Of a stretch of 64,000 nt of DNA, positions 24,949-33,695 are shown piece by piece. Source of the DNA: Plut-88900 sp965116945 (GTDB taxonomy: Bacteria > Chloroflexota > Dehalococcoidia > Plut-88900); assembly GCA_965116945.1 (NCBI GenBank), contig OZ220734.1, positions 2,728,001 to 2,792,000 on the forward strand, given 5' to 3'. The notes below the pieces were generated by a model. That model was not told the origin of the DNA and searched no databases. It worked only from the letters and a program-made list of their open reading frames with translations. Numbering within the stretch: the stretch's first letter is position 1; the number at the start of each line of letters is the position of its first letter. The position numbers and the translations under genes are program-made.

Positions 24949-26652
24949 TCAAAGCGTGAGAAAGTCGCCGGGAAGGTTCTCTCGGAGGTTACCCCACCAC
25001 CCGCGGTCCAATCCGTGTTGGACCACGTATCCTCCTTCCTCATGCTCCCCTATTCGTCCGGATATGCGAATCCGGTCCCCCAAGGCAACCTGCTCATAGA
25101 CCTCCGCCCCTATGATGACTCGCACCCATTGCACGTAATCGCCCCGGTCCACTTCTACCACCAGTTCGCCCATTTCCCGCGACACCACTCCTCCGACAAC
25201 GCTCACACACTGGTCCTGAAACAGATCAAGGAGCGTTAGAAGCTGCCCGTGGTGCGGGATGCCCGGAGAGTCCACTGGACACGGTTCGACAGCCGGTGAG
25301 ACCAAGTTGAGTACGACCACCACCGCCACGATCAGTGCCGCTATACTGAGCAGGCAGCCCACCCACTTGTAGCACCCACCGCAACCCCGCCCGCCTTTCA
25401 GCTTCACAATATGTCCCGGAAGCCGGTAGTCCTTATAGTCTAGCGCTGAACTCGGGGGATTTGACGCCCTCTCTTGTTGGGTCCGTGTTCCAGAGATGGC
25501 TTCCTCAGATTGTTGTTTCGCAGACTCCGTCCCTTCAATCTGCTCGATGGATGACTGGATCGAGTCGGATTCAGCGCTATCATCCAGCCACTCCAATACA
25601 TCTACTGCTTCCCTGGCCCGTCCGGCGAGGCCCCACGCCGGTGCGTGCATAAAGCCATGATAGGCCCAGTCCGGGTCGGGACTACGAGGGGAGGATTTCC
25701 CACCTGAGCCAAACCACGGCGGAGCGGAGACCGCGAGGTCTAGCCATGGTTGGGCCGCATCCAGAGCTACGGCGTAGGCCAGCATGGAGTCGGAGTCGTC
25801 CAGGATGCCTTCGCGGTCAGGTCCAGTTAGAGATTCCTTCAAGCCGAGCCACTCGCTTATCTCTCGTGTCCCCTCCTCTGTAGGCGGCAGTATGCCCGGG
25901 CTCATCGGCGTTGCGATTATCCCGTATAGACCGCCCATAAATGCACCGACCAGGGAGTTCGCCCACCATTGGGACAGCCATAGAGCCAGCCAAAACCCGC
26001 TTCCAACTCCGATCAATGCACCGGTCAGCATCGCCAGTTCTATCCCATCGCCGTAATGTTCCCTGAACACCCGCATCGGATTGTCGGAAAAGATACCGCG
26101 GTGCTGCAGGAACTCCCCCAGCTGGTGGCCGATGGCCTCATCGCGCTCTACCAACCGGTTAAGCAGCTCTTGGACCGTAGTCGGATCCGATGGCAAGCGG
26201 TTACATATAAGCCGCTCCCAGTCATGCTGCACAGAACCCTGCTGGACCAGCCGATACCGGTAGCCCTGCCATGTCTCTGTACACTCGATTTGCAGCGTGC
26301 CACGCTGGCACATCTCTATGATCGCCGCCAGCAGCGTTCGTCCACTGACCTTCCGTTCTTCCAGTACCGATACGGCTGCTGCCGGTAATGAACCGGCCCG
26401 TGGGGATGCTGAGCGCCCTGGGCTCCGCTTCCCCTCAATCCCCCGCAAGGACCGGTACCTGAGCAACAGCCACACCATGATGAGAAGTGCAAGACCGATG
26501 CCAATCGTGCGGAAGCCCCAGGCCGTCAGTTGCTTCCAGTCCATCTCCCGGAAGTCGGGGAAGCCACTCTCGGCAATGGCCCCGCCAGGGTCCAGCGCAA
26601 ACAACGTCCCAATGGCGGCAAGAACCGCCAGAATCGCCAAAACGCTCCCCAT
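24949..26652 (-). CDS. Multi-pass membrane protein of unknown function with C-terminal OB-like domain
   Basis: 567 residues. Two N-terminal hydrophobic helices (VLAILAVLAAIGTLFAL and GIGLALLIMVWLLL) precede a cytosolic segment (about 60-200) resembling the C-terminal winged part of DUF2207-type proteins, with ISEWLGLKESL later. Two glycine-rich membrane helices sit near 225 and 250. A Gly/Cys-rich stretch (KGGRGCGGCYKWVGC) leads into a last helix near 435. The final 110 residues look like a small beta-barrel (VSVVGGVVSREMG, VALGDRIRISGRIGE) that would be outside the cell. I do not recognise a function. AAGGAAG lies before the ATG. It follows recN on the other side of a 65-base gap. Confidence 0.65.
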   Translation of the reverse strand: MGSVLAILAVLAAIGTLFALDPGGAIAESGFPDFREMDWKQLTAWGFRTIGIGLALLIMVWLLLRYRSLRGIEGKRSPGRSASPRAGSLPAAAVSVLEERKVSGRTLLAAIIEMCQRGTLQIECTETWQGYRYRLVQQGSVQHDWERLICNRLPSDPTTVQELLNRLVERDEAIGHQLGEFLQHRGIFSDNPMRVFREHYGDGIELAMLTGALIGVGSGFWLALWLSQWWANSLVGAFMGGLYGIIATPMSPGILPPTEEGTREISEWLGLKESLTGPDREGILDDSDSMLAYAVALDAAQPWLDLAVSAPPWFGSGGKSSPRSPDPDWAYHGFMHAPAWGLAGRAREAVDVLEWLDDSAESDSIQSSIEQIEGTESAKQQSEEAISGTRTQQERASNPPSSALDYKDYRLPGHIVKLKGGRGCGGCYKWVGCLLSIAALIVAVVVVLNLVSPAVEPCPVDSPGIPHHGQLLTLLDLFQDQCVSVVGGVVSREMGELVVEVDRGDYVQWVRVIIGAEVYEQVALGDRIRISGRIGEHEEGGYVVQHGLDRGWWGNLRENLPGDFLTL

Positions 26653-26717
26653 AGATTAGCTTCCTTGCCGCTCTCTCCCAGGTCTCCTTGCGTCACCTTC
26701 GGCTTGTGCCATCTGCG

Positions 26718-28460
26718 TCACTCACCCCCCTTCCACCTCTCCGCCTCCTCCAGCATCTCCTGCGCAGTTCTCCGCCCCGCCCCACCTCCTGACCCCAGCA
26801 TCTGGCTCACCTCTTCCACTCTTCCCTCTTCATCCAACTTTTCCACAGATGTAACGGTCCTCTCTCCTGACACACCCTTCATCACCCGAACGTGGCTATC
26901 TGCATAACACGCAATCTGCGGAAGGTGAGTCACACACAACACTTGGTGGTTCTTAGCCAACCCCCACAGCTTACGCCCCACCACACCCCCCACCCGACCC
27001 CCTATTCCCGCATCCACTTCATCAAAGACCAGTATCGGCACTTCGTCCGCCGTAGATAGAATCGTCTTTATCGCCAGCATCAATCGCGATGCCTCTCCCC
27101 CCGACGTAACCTTCGCCAGGGGTCTCGGTGGCTCACCCGGATTCAACGAGATCATAAACTCCACAGAGTCCACCCCCGACGCATTAATTGCCAGCATCCT
27201 TTCCCCTTCCCCATCGTGCGATACTGGCACACCCCCATCAGCTTCCACTTGTGTTATGTCCACTACCACCTGGGCGTGCTCCATCGCCAGCCCCGACGCC
27301 TCTTCCTGGATGGCCTTCGCTAACCTCTCCCCCGCTTCCCGACGCCCTTCCGACAAACGCCCTGCCCAATCTCCGGCCTCTCCCTTGAGTTTCAACTCCC
27401 TGGCCTTTAATTCCTCTGCTCGCTCTTCACTGTGATAGAGCTTATCAAGCTCAGAGGCCGCCTTCTCCCCAAACGCCAGGACTTCCTCAATCGTCCCACC
27501 ATATTTCCTCTTGAGACCCCTGATCACCTCCAGTCTGTCCTCAAGCTCCTGCAACCGTTCAGGACTGTAAACAATGCCATCTCGATAGCCTCGTAATGAA
27601 CGCGCCAGTTCCTCCAGCTGGCTGCTCAGCGCCTCAGCCAATTCAAGGCTTGGCTCCAATGATGGATCCAGCTGCTGTAGCTGACCCAGGTGCCTTGACG
27701 CCTGCCCCAACAGGTCCGACGCCGATTGCTGCTGATCAAGCCCCTCGTACAGCGCGCGGTAAGCTTGGTCCGACAAACCTATGATCCGCTCCGCATTCGC
27801 AACCCGGTCCCTTTCCACCGTCAGTTCCTCATATTCTCCCGGGCGCAGGTCTGCGGCGCTTATCTCTTCCACTTGGTACTTCAGGAAGTCCACTCTTTGC
27901 GCATATTCCCTCTCCCTCCGGCCCAACTCCTCAATCTCACCGCGTATCTCCATCAGCTCCCCAACCCGCCTCCTTACCGCTGAACGTGCCTCTTCCAGTC
28001 CCCCATACTTATCAAGGATATCCATGTGTTCTGGAACCCGCAGGAGTGACAAATGCTCATTCTGTCCATGAATATCCACCAGGTTCTCTGCCAGCGCACT
28101 CAACGCCCGGAGAGGTACTATCCGGCCATTAACCCGGCACGTATTGCGCCCGTTCAGATTGACCTCCCGAGCCAGTATCAATTCCTCATCGCTTGCCTTG
28201 ATACCGTACTCATCCAGTCCACCCTCGAAAGTCTGAAGTAGGCTGGCGTCCATCAGGAATACTCCCTCCACCCTGGCCTGTTGCGCCCCCGACCTCACCA
28301 TCGCCACATCCGCCCGACCCCCTAGAAGCAAGCTCACCGCATCTACGATGATAGACTTCCCCGCCCCCGTCTCCCCCGTCAACACGTTGAAGTTCGCCGC
28401 AGGCTCGATTTCCAGCTGCTCTATCGTCGCGAAGTTTGTAACGCTAAGAAGCTTGAGCAT
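26718..28460 (-). CDS. recN: DNA repair protein RecN
   Basis: 580 residues, an SMC-like ATPase. Walker A GETGAGKS lies near residue 31, a long coiled-coil region spans about 150-370, the ABC signature is near TSGGEASRLMLAIK, and Walker B is LVFDEVDAGIGGR. The N-terminal VTNFATIEQLEIE is typical of RecN. It tethers DNA ends in double-strand break repair. The window's other repair genes polA and mutM are nearby but not in one operon. ATG at 28460, divergent from the sdh genes. Confidence 0.95.
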   Translation of the reverse strand: MLKLLSVTNFATIEQLEIEPAANFNVLTGETGAGKSIIVDAVSLLLGGRADVAMVRSGAQQARVEGVFLMDASLLQTFEGGLDEYGIKASDEELILAREVNLNGRNTCRVNGRIVPLRALSALAENLVDIHGQNEHLSLLRVPEHMDILDKYGGLEEARSAVRRRVGELMEIRGEIEELGRREREYAQRVDFLKYQVEEISAADLRPGEYEELTVERDRVANAERIIGLSDQAYRALYEGLDQQQSASDLLGQASRHLGQLQQLDPSLEPSLELAEALSSQLEELARSLRGYRDGIVYSPERLQELEDRLEVIRGLKRKYGGTIEEVLAFGEKAASELDKLYHSEERAEELKARELKLKGEAGDWAGRLSEGRREAGERLAKAIQEEASGLAMEHAQVVVDITQVEADGGVPVSHDGEGERMLAINASGVDSVEFMISLNPGEPPRPLAKVTSGGEASRLMLAIKTILSTADEVPILVFDEVDAGIGGRVGGVVGRKLWGLAKNHQVLCVTHLPQIACYADSHVRVMKGVSGERTVTSVEKLDEEGRVEEVSQMLGSGGGAGRRTAQEMLEEAERWKGGE

Positions 28461-28644
28461 CCCAATATCCGAGAGTCCCGTTCACGTAGTTCCCCGACTC
28501 TATGGCTGAATGATAGGCCCAATCCCTGCTATCGGAAAGGCCTCGCTGCTGCCTTCGGCTGGAGCAATTCTCCCTCAGTACAATCGAAGGGCAAAGGGAG
28601 CCACGCAATGAAATCCTTCAGGTGCGTATATCCCAATACGCGCC

Positions 28645-28674
28645 TTGTCACCCTCACGCCGCAAATGATAAAAT
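28645..28674 (+). promoter_or_regulatory. Promoter of the sdh/frd operon
   Basis: TTGTCA at 28645-28650, an 18-base spacer and TAAAAT at 28669-28674, with TGa immediately before the hexamer giving an extended -10. The first gene starts 32 bases downstream. The remaining 28461-28644 gap shows hairpins but no gene. Confidence 0.6.
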
Positions 28675-28705
28675 TCACACACCCGTCCGAACTATAGGTC
28701 TTCAC

Positions 28706-30403
28706 TTGCCACAACACGACGTTTTAGTAATAGGCGCGGGCCTCGCCGGAATGCGGGCCGCAATTGAGGCCCACCGGCGCGGCGCAAACGTAGCCGTAAT
28801 CTCCAAGGTCCACCCGGTCCGCAGCCACTCCAACGCCGCCCAGGGCGGTATAAACGCAGCCATGCCCGAAGAAGGCCGCGAGGATGACTGGGAGTCCCAC
28901 GCCTTTGACACTGTAAAAGGCTCCGACTACCTCGGTGACCAGGACGCCATCGAGATAATGGCCCGAGAAGCCCCCAGCGACATTATCGAGTTGGAACACA
29001 TGGGCGTAATTTTCAACCGCGACGACCGCGGTAGGCTCGGTGCCCGCAGTTTTGGCGGCGCATCCTTTGCTCGCACTTTCTTCGTCGCCGACATCACCGG
29101 CCAGGCCATCCTTCATGTGATGTACGAACAACTCATGAAGGCCGGTATATTCGTCTACGAAGAATGGTTCGTTACCTCTCTCATCATGGTAGACGGCGCC
29201 TGCAAGGGCGCGGTCGGCATGGACATGCTCTCCGGACGCATTGAGCCCATCCAGGCCAAGGCGGTCATAATGGCCAGCGGAGGCCTCGGCCGAGTCTACG
29301 AACCCTCCACAAACGCCATGATCTGCACTGGGGACGGCATAGCCCTCGCCTACAACGCAGGCGCACCCCTACTGGATATGGAGATGGTCCAGTACCACCC
29401 CACCACCCTCCCCGCCAATGGCGCCCTCCTTTCCGAGGCAGCAAGAGGCGAAGGCGCCTACCTCATCAACAACGAGGGTGAGCGGTTCATGGGCAACCCC
29501 CGCAACCCCTACTACGCACCCAACAAGATGGAGCTAGCCTCGCGGGACGTCGTCTCACGCGCCGAACGCGTCGAAATCGACGCAGGCCGGGGCGTAGATG
29601 GCGCAATCCTCCTCGACTGCCGGCACCTCGGCAAACAGAAAATCCTCGAACGGCTCTCCCAGATCCGGGACCTCGGCATCCAGTTCGCCGGTGTCGACTT
29701 GGTCGATGAACCCATTCCCATCGTCCCCGGAATGCACTACCAGATGGGCGGCATCAAGACCGACGTCAACGGCGCAACCTCCATTGAAGGGCTCTACGCC
29801 GCCGGAGAGTGCGCCTGCATTAGCCTCCACGGAGGCAACCGTCTCGGCGCAAACTCGCTGCTCGAAACCGTAGTTTTTGGGCGGCGCGCCGGTGTAACTT
29901 CCGCTGAATACGCCTCCTCAGTCCCCCAACCCGTCCTTTCCAACGCCATCAAGTCAGACGAAGAACAACGTATTCAGGCAATACTCAATCGGGACCAGAC
30001 CGGAGACCCGCCCGCCGCAATCCGGCTCGCTATGGGCCAGTCAATGCACAACAACGTCGCCGTCTTCCGTGATGAAGAGGGCCTCAAAAAGTCCCGAGAA
30101 GACATCTTCCAGCTCAAAGAGCGCTACGCTCAGGCCTCCGTCAATGACAAGGGTAAGGTCTTCAATTACAACCTGATATCATATCTGGAGTTGGGCTTCA
30201 TGCTAGACTGCGCCGAGACCATCGTAGCCGGTGCCATCGAACGCAAGGAGAGCAGAGGCGCTCACACCCGTACAGATTATCCCGAACGAGACGACGAGAA
30301 CTGGCTCCGCCACACTCTTGTAACCCTCAAGGACGGAGAGCCCCACCTGGACTACCTTCCCGTCACCGTCACCAGATGGCAACCCCAGGCCCGGACATAC
30401 TAG
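28706..30403 (+). CDS. sdhA: Succinate dehydrogenase / fumarate reductase flavoprotein subunit
   Basis: 565 residues. VIGAGLAGMRAA binds FAD, VRSHSNAAQGGINAA carries the covalent-FAD His and active-site residues, and YHPTTL, HYQMGGI and GGNRLGANSLLE are typical of SdhA/FrdA. TTG at 28706 is chosen because the first strand starts there and the promoter lies between it and an upstream in-frame ATG. It interconverts succinate and fumarate. It is followed by the Fe-S subunit 20 bases later. Direction of reaction in the cell cannot be told from sequence. Confidence 0.93.
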   Translation: MPQHDVLVIGAGLAGMRAAIEAHRRGANVAVISKVHPVRSHSNAAQGGINAAMPEEGREDDWESHAFDTVKGSDYLGDQDAIEIMAREAPSDIIELEHMGVIFNRDDRGRLGARSFGGASFARTFFVADITGQAILHVMYEQLMKAGIFVYEEWFVTSLIMVDGACKGAVGMDMLSGRIEPIQAKAVIMASGGLGRVYEPSTNAMICTGDGIALAYNAGAPLLDMEMVQYHPTTLPANGALLSEAARGEGAYLINNEGERFMGNPRNPYYAPNKMELASRDVVSRAERVEIDAGRGVDGAILLDCRHLGKQKILERLSQIRDLGIQFAGVDLVDEPIPIVPGMHYQMGGIKTDVNGATSIEGLYAAGECACISLHGGNRLGANSLLETVVFGRRAGVTSAEYASSVPQPVLSNAIKSDEEQRIQAILNRDQTGDPPAAIRLAMGQSMHNNVAVFRDEEGLKKSREDIFQLKERYAQASVNDKGKVFNYNLISYLELGFMLDCAETIVAGAIERKESRGAHTRTDYPERDDENWLRHTLVTLKDGEPHLDYLPVTVTRWQPQARTY

Positions 30404-30423
30404 CCGACCGAAAAGTAGAGACT

Positions 30424-31371
30424 ATGGAAGTAGCCGTAAAAATTAAAAGATTCAACCGGGAATCCGGTTCCGGGCCCTACTACGAGGACTTCAAGGTAGA
30501 GTGCCAGGAACATGAGATGGTCCTCGACGCCCTAATCAAGATCCGCGAGTATCAGGACCAGTCCCTCGCCCTCCGTTGCTCATGCCGAAGCGCTATCTGT
30601 GGCTCCTGCGCAATGCGCGTCAACGGCCACGCTGGCCTCGCCTGCAACACCAAGATAACCGACGCCCTTGCCCGCACCGACACCATCGTCGTCGAGCCGG
30701 CAGGCAATACCACGGTAGTTAAAGACCTCGTCGTTGACGCCAAACCCTTCTGGGAGAGAATCGGCAAGGTTCAGCCTTGGCTCTCCCCCACCGGCCCCAC
30801 CCCCGACCACGAGTACATCGTAGACAACGCCGATATGCTCGCACTCAACCAGGTCATGGGCTGTATCATGTGCGGCGCATGCGTCTCGGACTGCACGGTC
30901 CTTGAGGTGGACAAGCGCTTCCTCGGGCCCGCAGCCCTGGCCAAAGCCCTCCGCTTCGCCGGCGACCCCCGGGACGGCATCCAGGCCGAAAGGCTTCAGA
31001 CCCTCGGACAACCCGGCGGCATCTGGGACTGCACTCACTGCTTCGAATGTGTCCAGGTATGTCCCAAGGGCGTCGCACCCATGGACCAGATCCTCGACCT
31101 CAGGCGCAAGGCAGTCGAAAACGGCTTCGTCAACAACAACGGCGCCCGACACGCCGAGTCCCTCGCCAACTCCGTCAAACGCAGCGGCTGGCTCGACGAA
31201 AAACGCCTCATCGTAGAGTCTTATGGATTCAAAAACGTCGGCGCTCTCCTTGGCCTAATCCCCACCGCTCTGCGTTCCTTCTGGGCCCGTAAGATGCCCC
31301 CTCTGTTTCACCACAAGCGCCCGGGTGCAGACAAAGTCAAACGCATTTTTGAAAAGCTGGAAAGCAAATAA
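30424..31371 (+). CDS. sdhB: Succinate dehydrogenase / fumarate reductase iron-sulfur subunit
   Basis: 315 residues, somewhat longer than classic SdhB because of a C-terminal extension. The plant-type 2Fe-2S site uses C54, C59, C62 and C74 (RSAICGSC). CIMCGACVSDC and CTHCFECVQVCPKG supply the 3Fe-4S/4Fe-4S cysteines. It passes electrons from the flavoprotein to the third subunit. The start is taken at 30424, because the in-frame upstream part overlaps the sdhA end. The stop overlaps the next ATG (TAATG). Confidence 0.93.
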   Translation: MEVAVKIKRFNRESGSGPYYEDFKVECQEHEMVLDALIKIREYQDQSLALRCSCRSAICGSCAMRVNGHAGLACNTKITDALARTDTIVVEPAGNTTVVKDLVVDAKPFWERIGKVQPWLSPTGPTPDHEYIVDNADMLALNQVMGCIMCGACVSDCTVLEVDKRFLGPAALAKALRFAGDPRDGIQAERLQTLGQPGGIWDCTHCFECVQVCPKGVAPMDQILDLRRKAVENGFVNNNGARHAESLANSVKRSGWLDEKRLIVESYGFKNVGALLGLIPTALRSFWARKMPPLFHHKRPGADKVKRIFEKLESK

Positions 31372-32249
31372 TGAAGTACGCCTGGTATCCCGGTTGCGTC
31401 TCCCAAGGCGCCTGCCCTGAGCTATTCAAAGCAACTCTCGCCGTTGCAGATAAACTCGGCATAGAGCTAGTCGAACTGAAGGAAGCCGCCTGCACCGGCG
31501 CTGGCATCCTCAGTGAACGCAACCCCGAGCTTTCGGATACCCTCAACGCTCGCACCTTCGCCATGGCAGAGAAGCTCGGGCTTCCCCTTATGACCATCTG
31601 CAGCACCTGTCAGGGCGTCATGAGTCAGGCCAACTACAAGCTCCAGAACGACCCCGAATACCTGGCCAAGGTCAACGAGACCCTCGCCCTTGAAGGCTTG
31701 GAATACAAGGGCACCACCAAGGTTAGCCACCTACTTTGGGTAATAGTCGAAGACATCGGCCTCGACAAGGTAGAGCCCCTGGTCCAGAGACCCCTTACCG
31801 GCGTAAAGATCGCTCCCTTCTACGGCTGCTACATCCTCCGACCCACCATGTTCCTCGGCTTCGAAGACCAGCCCGAGCGCGACACCTACATCGAAAAGAT
31901 AACCACCACCCTCGGCGGCATCGCTGTGGACTACTCCGGCAAGACCCGCTGCTGTGGCTTCCCTATCCTCACCATGAACGAAAAAGCCTCCTACGCCATG
32001 GCCGGCGACCACCTCATCGAGGCCAAAGAGGAAGGCGCCGACGTCATGGTCACTCCATGCCCACTATGCCACCTCAACCTGGACGGCGCCCAACCCAAGG
32101 CCGCCCGACAGAAAAAGGTCCAGATCGGCCTCCCCATCATCCACCTCCCCCAGATGCTAGGCCTGGCGTTTGGCATCCGACCCAAAGACCTGGGCCTAAA
32201 CCGGCACATCGTCAACACCAAGAGCTTCGTCGCCAAAGTCCCCGCCTAA
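31371..32249 (+). CDS. HdrB-like CCG-domain subunit (SdhE-type) of succinate/fumarate reductase
   Basis: 292 residues with two cysteine-rich CCG domains: an N-terminal one (YPGCVSQGAC, AACTGAG, ICSTCQG), with a single rather than double Cys at the CCG position, and a complete second one (FYGCYILRP, TRCCGFP, TPCPLCHLN). These ligate Fe-S centres as in heterodisulfide reductase subunit B. In archaeal and some bacterial SDHs this SdhE-type subunit replaces the cytochrome b anchor, and TfrB fuses it to FrdB. No transmembrane helix is visible. Coupled to sdhB by TAATG overlap and followed by a strong terminator, so the operon is complete with three genes. Confidence 0.88.
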   Translation: MKYAWYPGCVSQGACPELFKATLAVADKLGIELVELKEAACTGAGILSERNPELSDTLNARTFAMAEKLGLPLMTICSTCQGVMSQANYKLQNDPEYLAKVNETLALEGLEYKGTTKVSHLLWVIVEDIGLDKVEPLVQRPLTGVKIAPFYGCYILRPTMFLGFEDQPERDTYIEKITTTLGGIAVDYSGKTRCCGFPILTMNEKASYAMAGDHLIEAKEEGADVMVTPCPLCHLNLDGAQPKAARQKKVQIGLPIIHLPQMLGLAFGIRPKDLGLNRHIVNTKSFVAKVPA

Positions 32250-32271
32250 CCCACCCATCATAACCCCCCCC

Positions 32272-32300
32272 GTCATTCCCGACTCCGATCTGGAATCCAT
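32272..32300. repeat. Palindromic intergenic repeat (GTCATTCC family), copy 3
   Basis: GTCATTCCCGACTCC...TGGAATCCAT with ATTCC/GGAAT arms, 20 bases after the HdrB-like gene. The loop differs from other copies. Confidence 0.55.
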
Positions 32301-32321
32301 CCCTTCCCCCAGTACTAAACT

Positions 32322-32366
32322 AGAGGCAAGCGCCTGCACATGGTGCAGGCGCTTGCCTCTGTTTTT
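32322..32366 (+). terminator. Rho-independent terminator of the sdh operon
   Basis: An 18-bp perfect stem (32322-32339 with 32343-32360) closes on a 3-base ATG loop and is followed by GTTTTT. It is the strongest terminator I see in the window. Confidence 0.92.
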
Positions 32367-32370
32367 ATCT

Positions 32371-32405
32371 CCCCCTCTCCCTTAAGGGCCCTAAGGGAGA
32401 GGGGG
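32371..32405. repeat. CCCTCTCCC hairpin repeat, long perfect copy
   Basis: CCCCCTCTCCCTTA pairs with TAAGGGAGAGGGGG around AGGGCCC: a 14-bp stem five bases beyond the terminator. The tail accaagggggtgagggt matches the tail at 23750. Confidence 0.6.
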
Positions 32406-32487
32406 ACCAAGGGGGTGAGGGTTCCCCTGTGGGGCCGGGGGTATCCCCTTCCCATAGGGACGACCGGCGAGCTCCCCGCACCGCAAA

Positions 32488-33522
32488 TCAATTCCTGAAG
32501 TAAGGCATCACCTTATCGGAGATCTCCCGCATCATCCCCTTCTTGTCGATAATCGAAAACAGTACCGTCGACACGTTGTCCATACCCAATGGGTGTAGCT
32601 TCTCAATCTCCTCCCCGATATCGTCCGGCGTCCCCGTCAGCATGAAAGTGTCGATCACCCTCTGCGACACTGCGGCTGAGTGAGTTGCATCCGTCCGCTC
32701 GTGCTCGTACGGTTCAAAGGCGTCGTACACCGCCTTAATCTCCTCCACTATCCCCGGCTGAACCTCCTCCATACGGTTCCGCAGGTCCTCCACCTCTGGC
32801 GTCTCACGCCTCAGCAATGACCGGTACATCTCGCACGCACACGTTGCCGCGTATGACGCCACCTCCCGGCGCGCCGCCTCCTTCGAAGATGCCACGTAAA
32901 TCATCGTCCGGGCCCACTTGTCTATGTCGTCCAGCGACCTACCCGCCTTCTCTGCACCCTTCTCCATGACCTCCAGGCTCCATTTCAAAATCGTCGGGTT
33001 CACACCTATCATGATCGCCCCCTCCGCCAGCTCCCCCGTCATCCGCAACGACCTGGGGCCGACCGTCGCCATGTATACCGGTATCTGCTTCCTGCTCCAC
33101 TCCGAGTGCATCAGCGCCCCGTCGTATTCCACCTCTTTCCCCGCCGTGTACCCCTTGAAAAACTCGATAACCTCCCGAAACTCCTGCATCGACCGCGCCT
33201 TCATCCCCATCGTCATCACCGAACTGAACCCCGCCCCAATCCCCAAAAACGCCCGACCCCCAGACAGTTCATTTATGGTAGCCGTCCCATTCGCAGTCAC
33301 CGTAGGGTGTCGGGTGAACGGGTTAGTCACCCCGTGGCCGATATGAATTCTGTGCGTATTCACCGCCGCCACCGTCATCATCGAATACACGTCCCTGCAC
33401 AAGTTCTGCGAATCAATGAGCGTCATCTGCTTGAACCCGCACTCCTCCGCCACCTGCGCATGCGTCGCCACCTGGTCCAGCGTCAAAGTACGGCCCATCC
33501 CCACACTAAAGTCGAATCTCAT
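32488..33522 (-). CDS. LLM-class flavin/F420-dependent oxidoreductase
   Basis: 344 residues, luciferase-like barrel: RFDFSVGMGRTLTLDQ at the N-terminus, HIGHGVTNPFTRHPTV near residue 62, GGRAFLGIGAGFSSV near residue 90 and GEIEKLHPLGMDNVS-type end. This is closest to the F420-dependent methylene-H4MPT reductase-like branch. Substrate unknown. It is divergent from another LLM gene at 33696 across 173 bases that hold a palindromic repeat. Confidence 0.83.
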   Translation of the reverse strand: MRFDFSVGMGRTLTLDQVATHAQVAEECGFKQMTLIDSQNLCRDVYSMMTVAAVNTHRIHIGHGVTNPFTRHPTVTANGTATINELSGGRAFLGIGAGFSSVMTMGMKARSMQEFREVIEFFKGYTAGKEVEYDGALMHSEWSRKQIPVYMATVGPRSLRMTGELAEGAIMIGVNPTILKWSLEVMEKGAEKAGRSLDDIDKWARTMIYVASSKEAARREVASYAATCACEMYRSLLRRETPEVEDLRNRMEEVQPGIVEEIKAVYDAFEPYEHERTDATHSAAVSQRVIDTFMLTGTPDDIGEEIEKLHPLGMDNVSTVLFSIIDKKGMMREISDKVMPYFRN

Positions 33523-33615
33523 CTACTATTTCCTGCCTTTCCGTGCCCTATTCTCAGAGCCGGAAACACCCTACCAACCACCCCAATCTTCTGTCAACGT
33601 CACATGCCCGATTCC

Positions 33616-33643
33616 TCATTCCCGACCCCGATCGGGAATCCAT
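33616..33643. repeat. Palindromic intergenic repeat (GTCATTCC family), copy 4
   Basis: ATTCCCGA at 33618-33625 pairs with TCGGGAAT at 33632-33639 around CCCCGA, followed by CCATCCC. Almost the same arms as the copy at 3143. Confidence 0.6.
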
Positions 33644-33683
33644 CCCCAGGCGTTGGGGGAGGGGCATAATCATCCCTGTGTTG

Positions 33684-33689
33684 TATACT
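33684..33689 (+). promoter_or_regulatory. -10 element close to the start codon (possible leaderless transcript)
   Basis: TATACT ends six bases before the ATG at 33696. Transcription from it would begin at or beside the start codon, and there is no ribosome binding site there. The -35 region is unclear. Confidence 0.35.
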
Positions 33690-33695
33690 CACACC

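Noticed and set aside
28530..28620. Minus-strand resemblance to the SRP RNA apical loop (GAAGGCAGCAGCG)
   Set aside because: The GGAA tetraloop closed by CC/GG is missing a base, and no long 4.5S-like helix forms around it.
32371..32405. Second terminator after the sdh operon
   Set aside because: The 14-bp hairpin has no T-run and matches a dispersed repeat family, so it is listed as a repeat.
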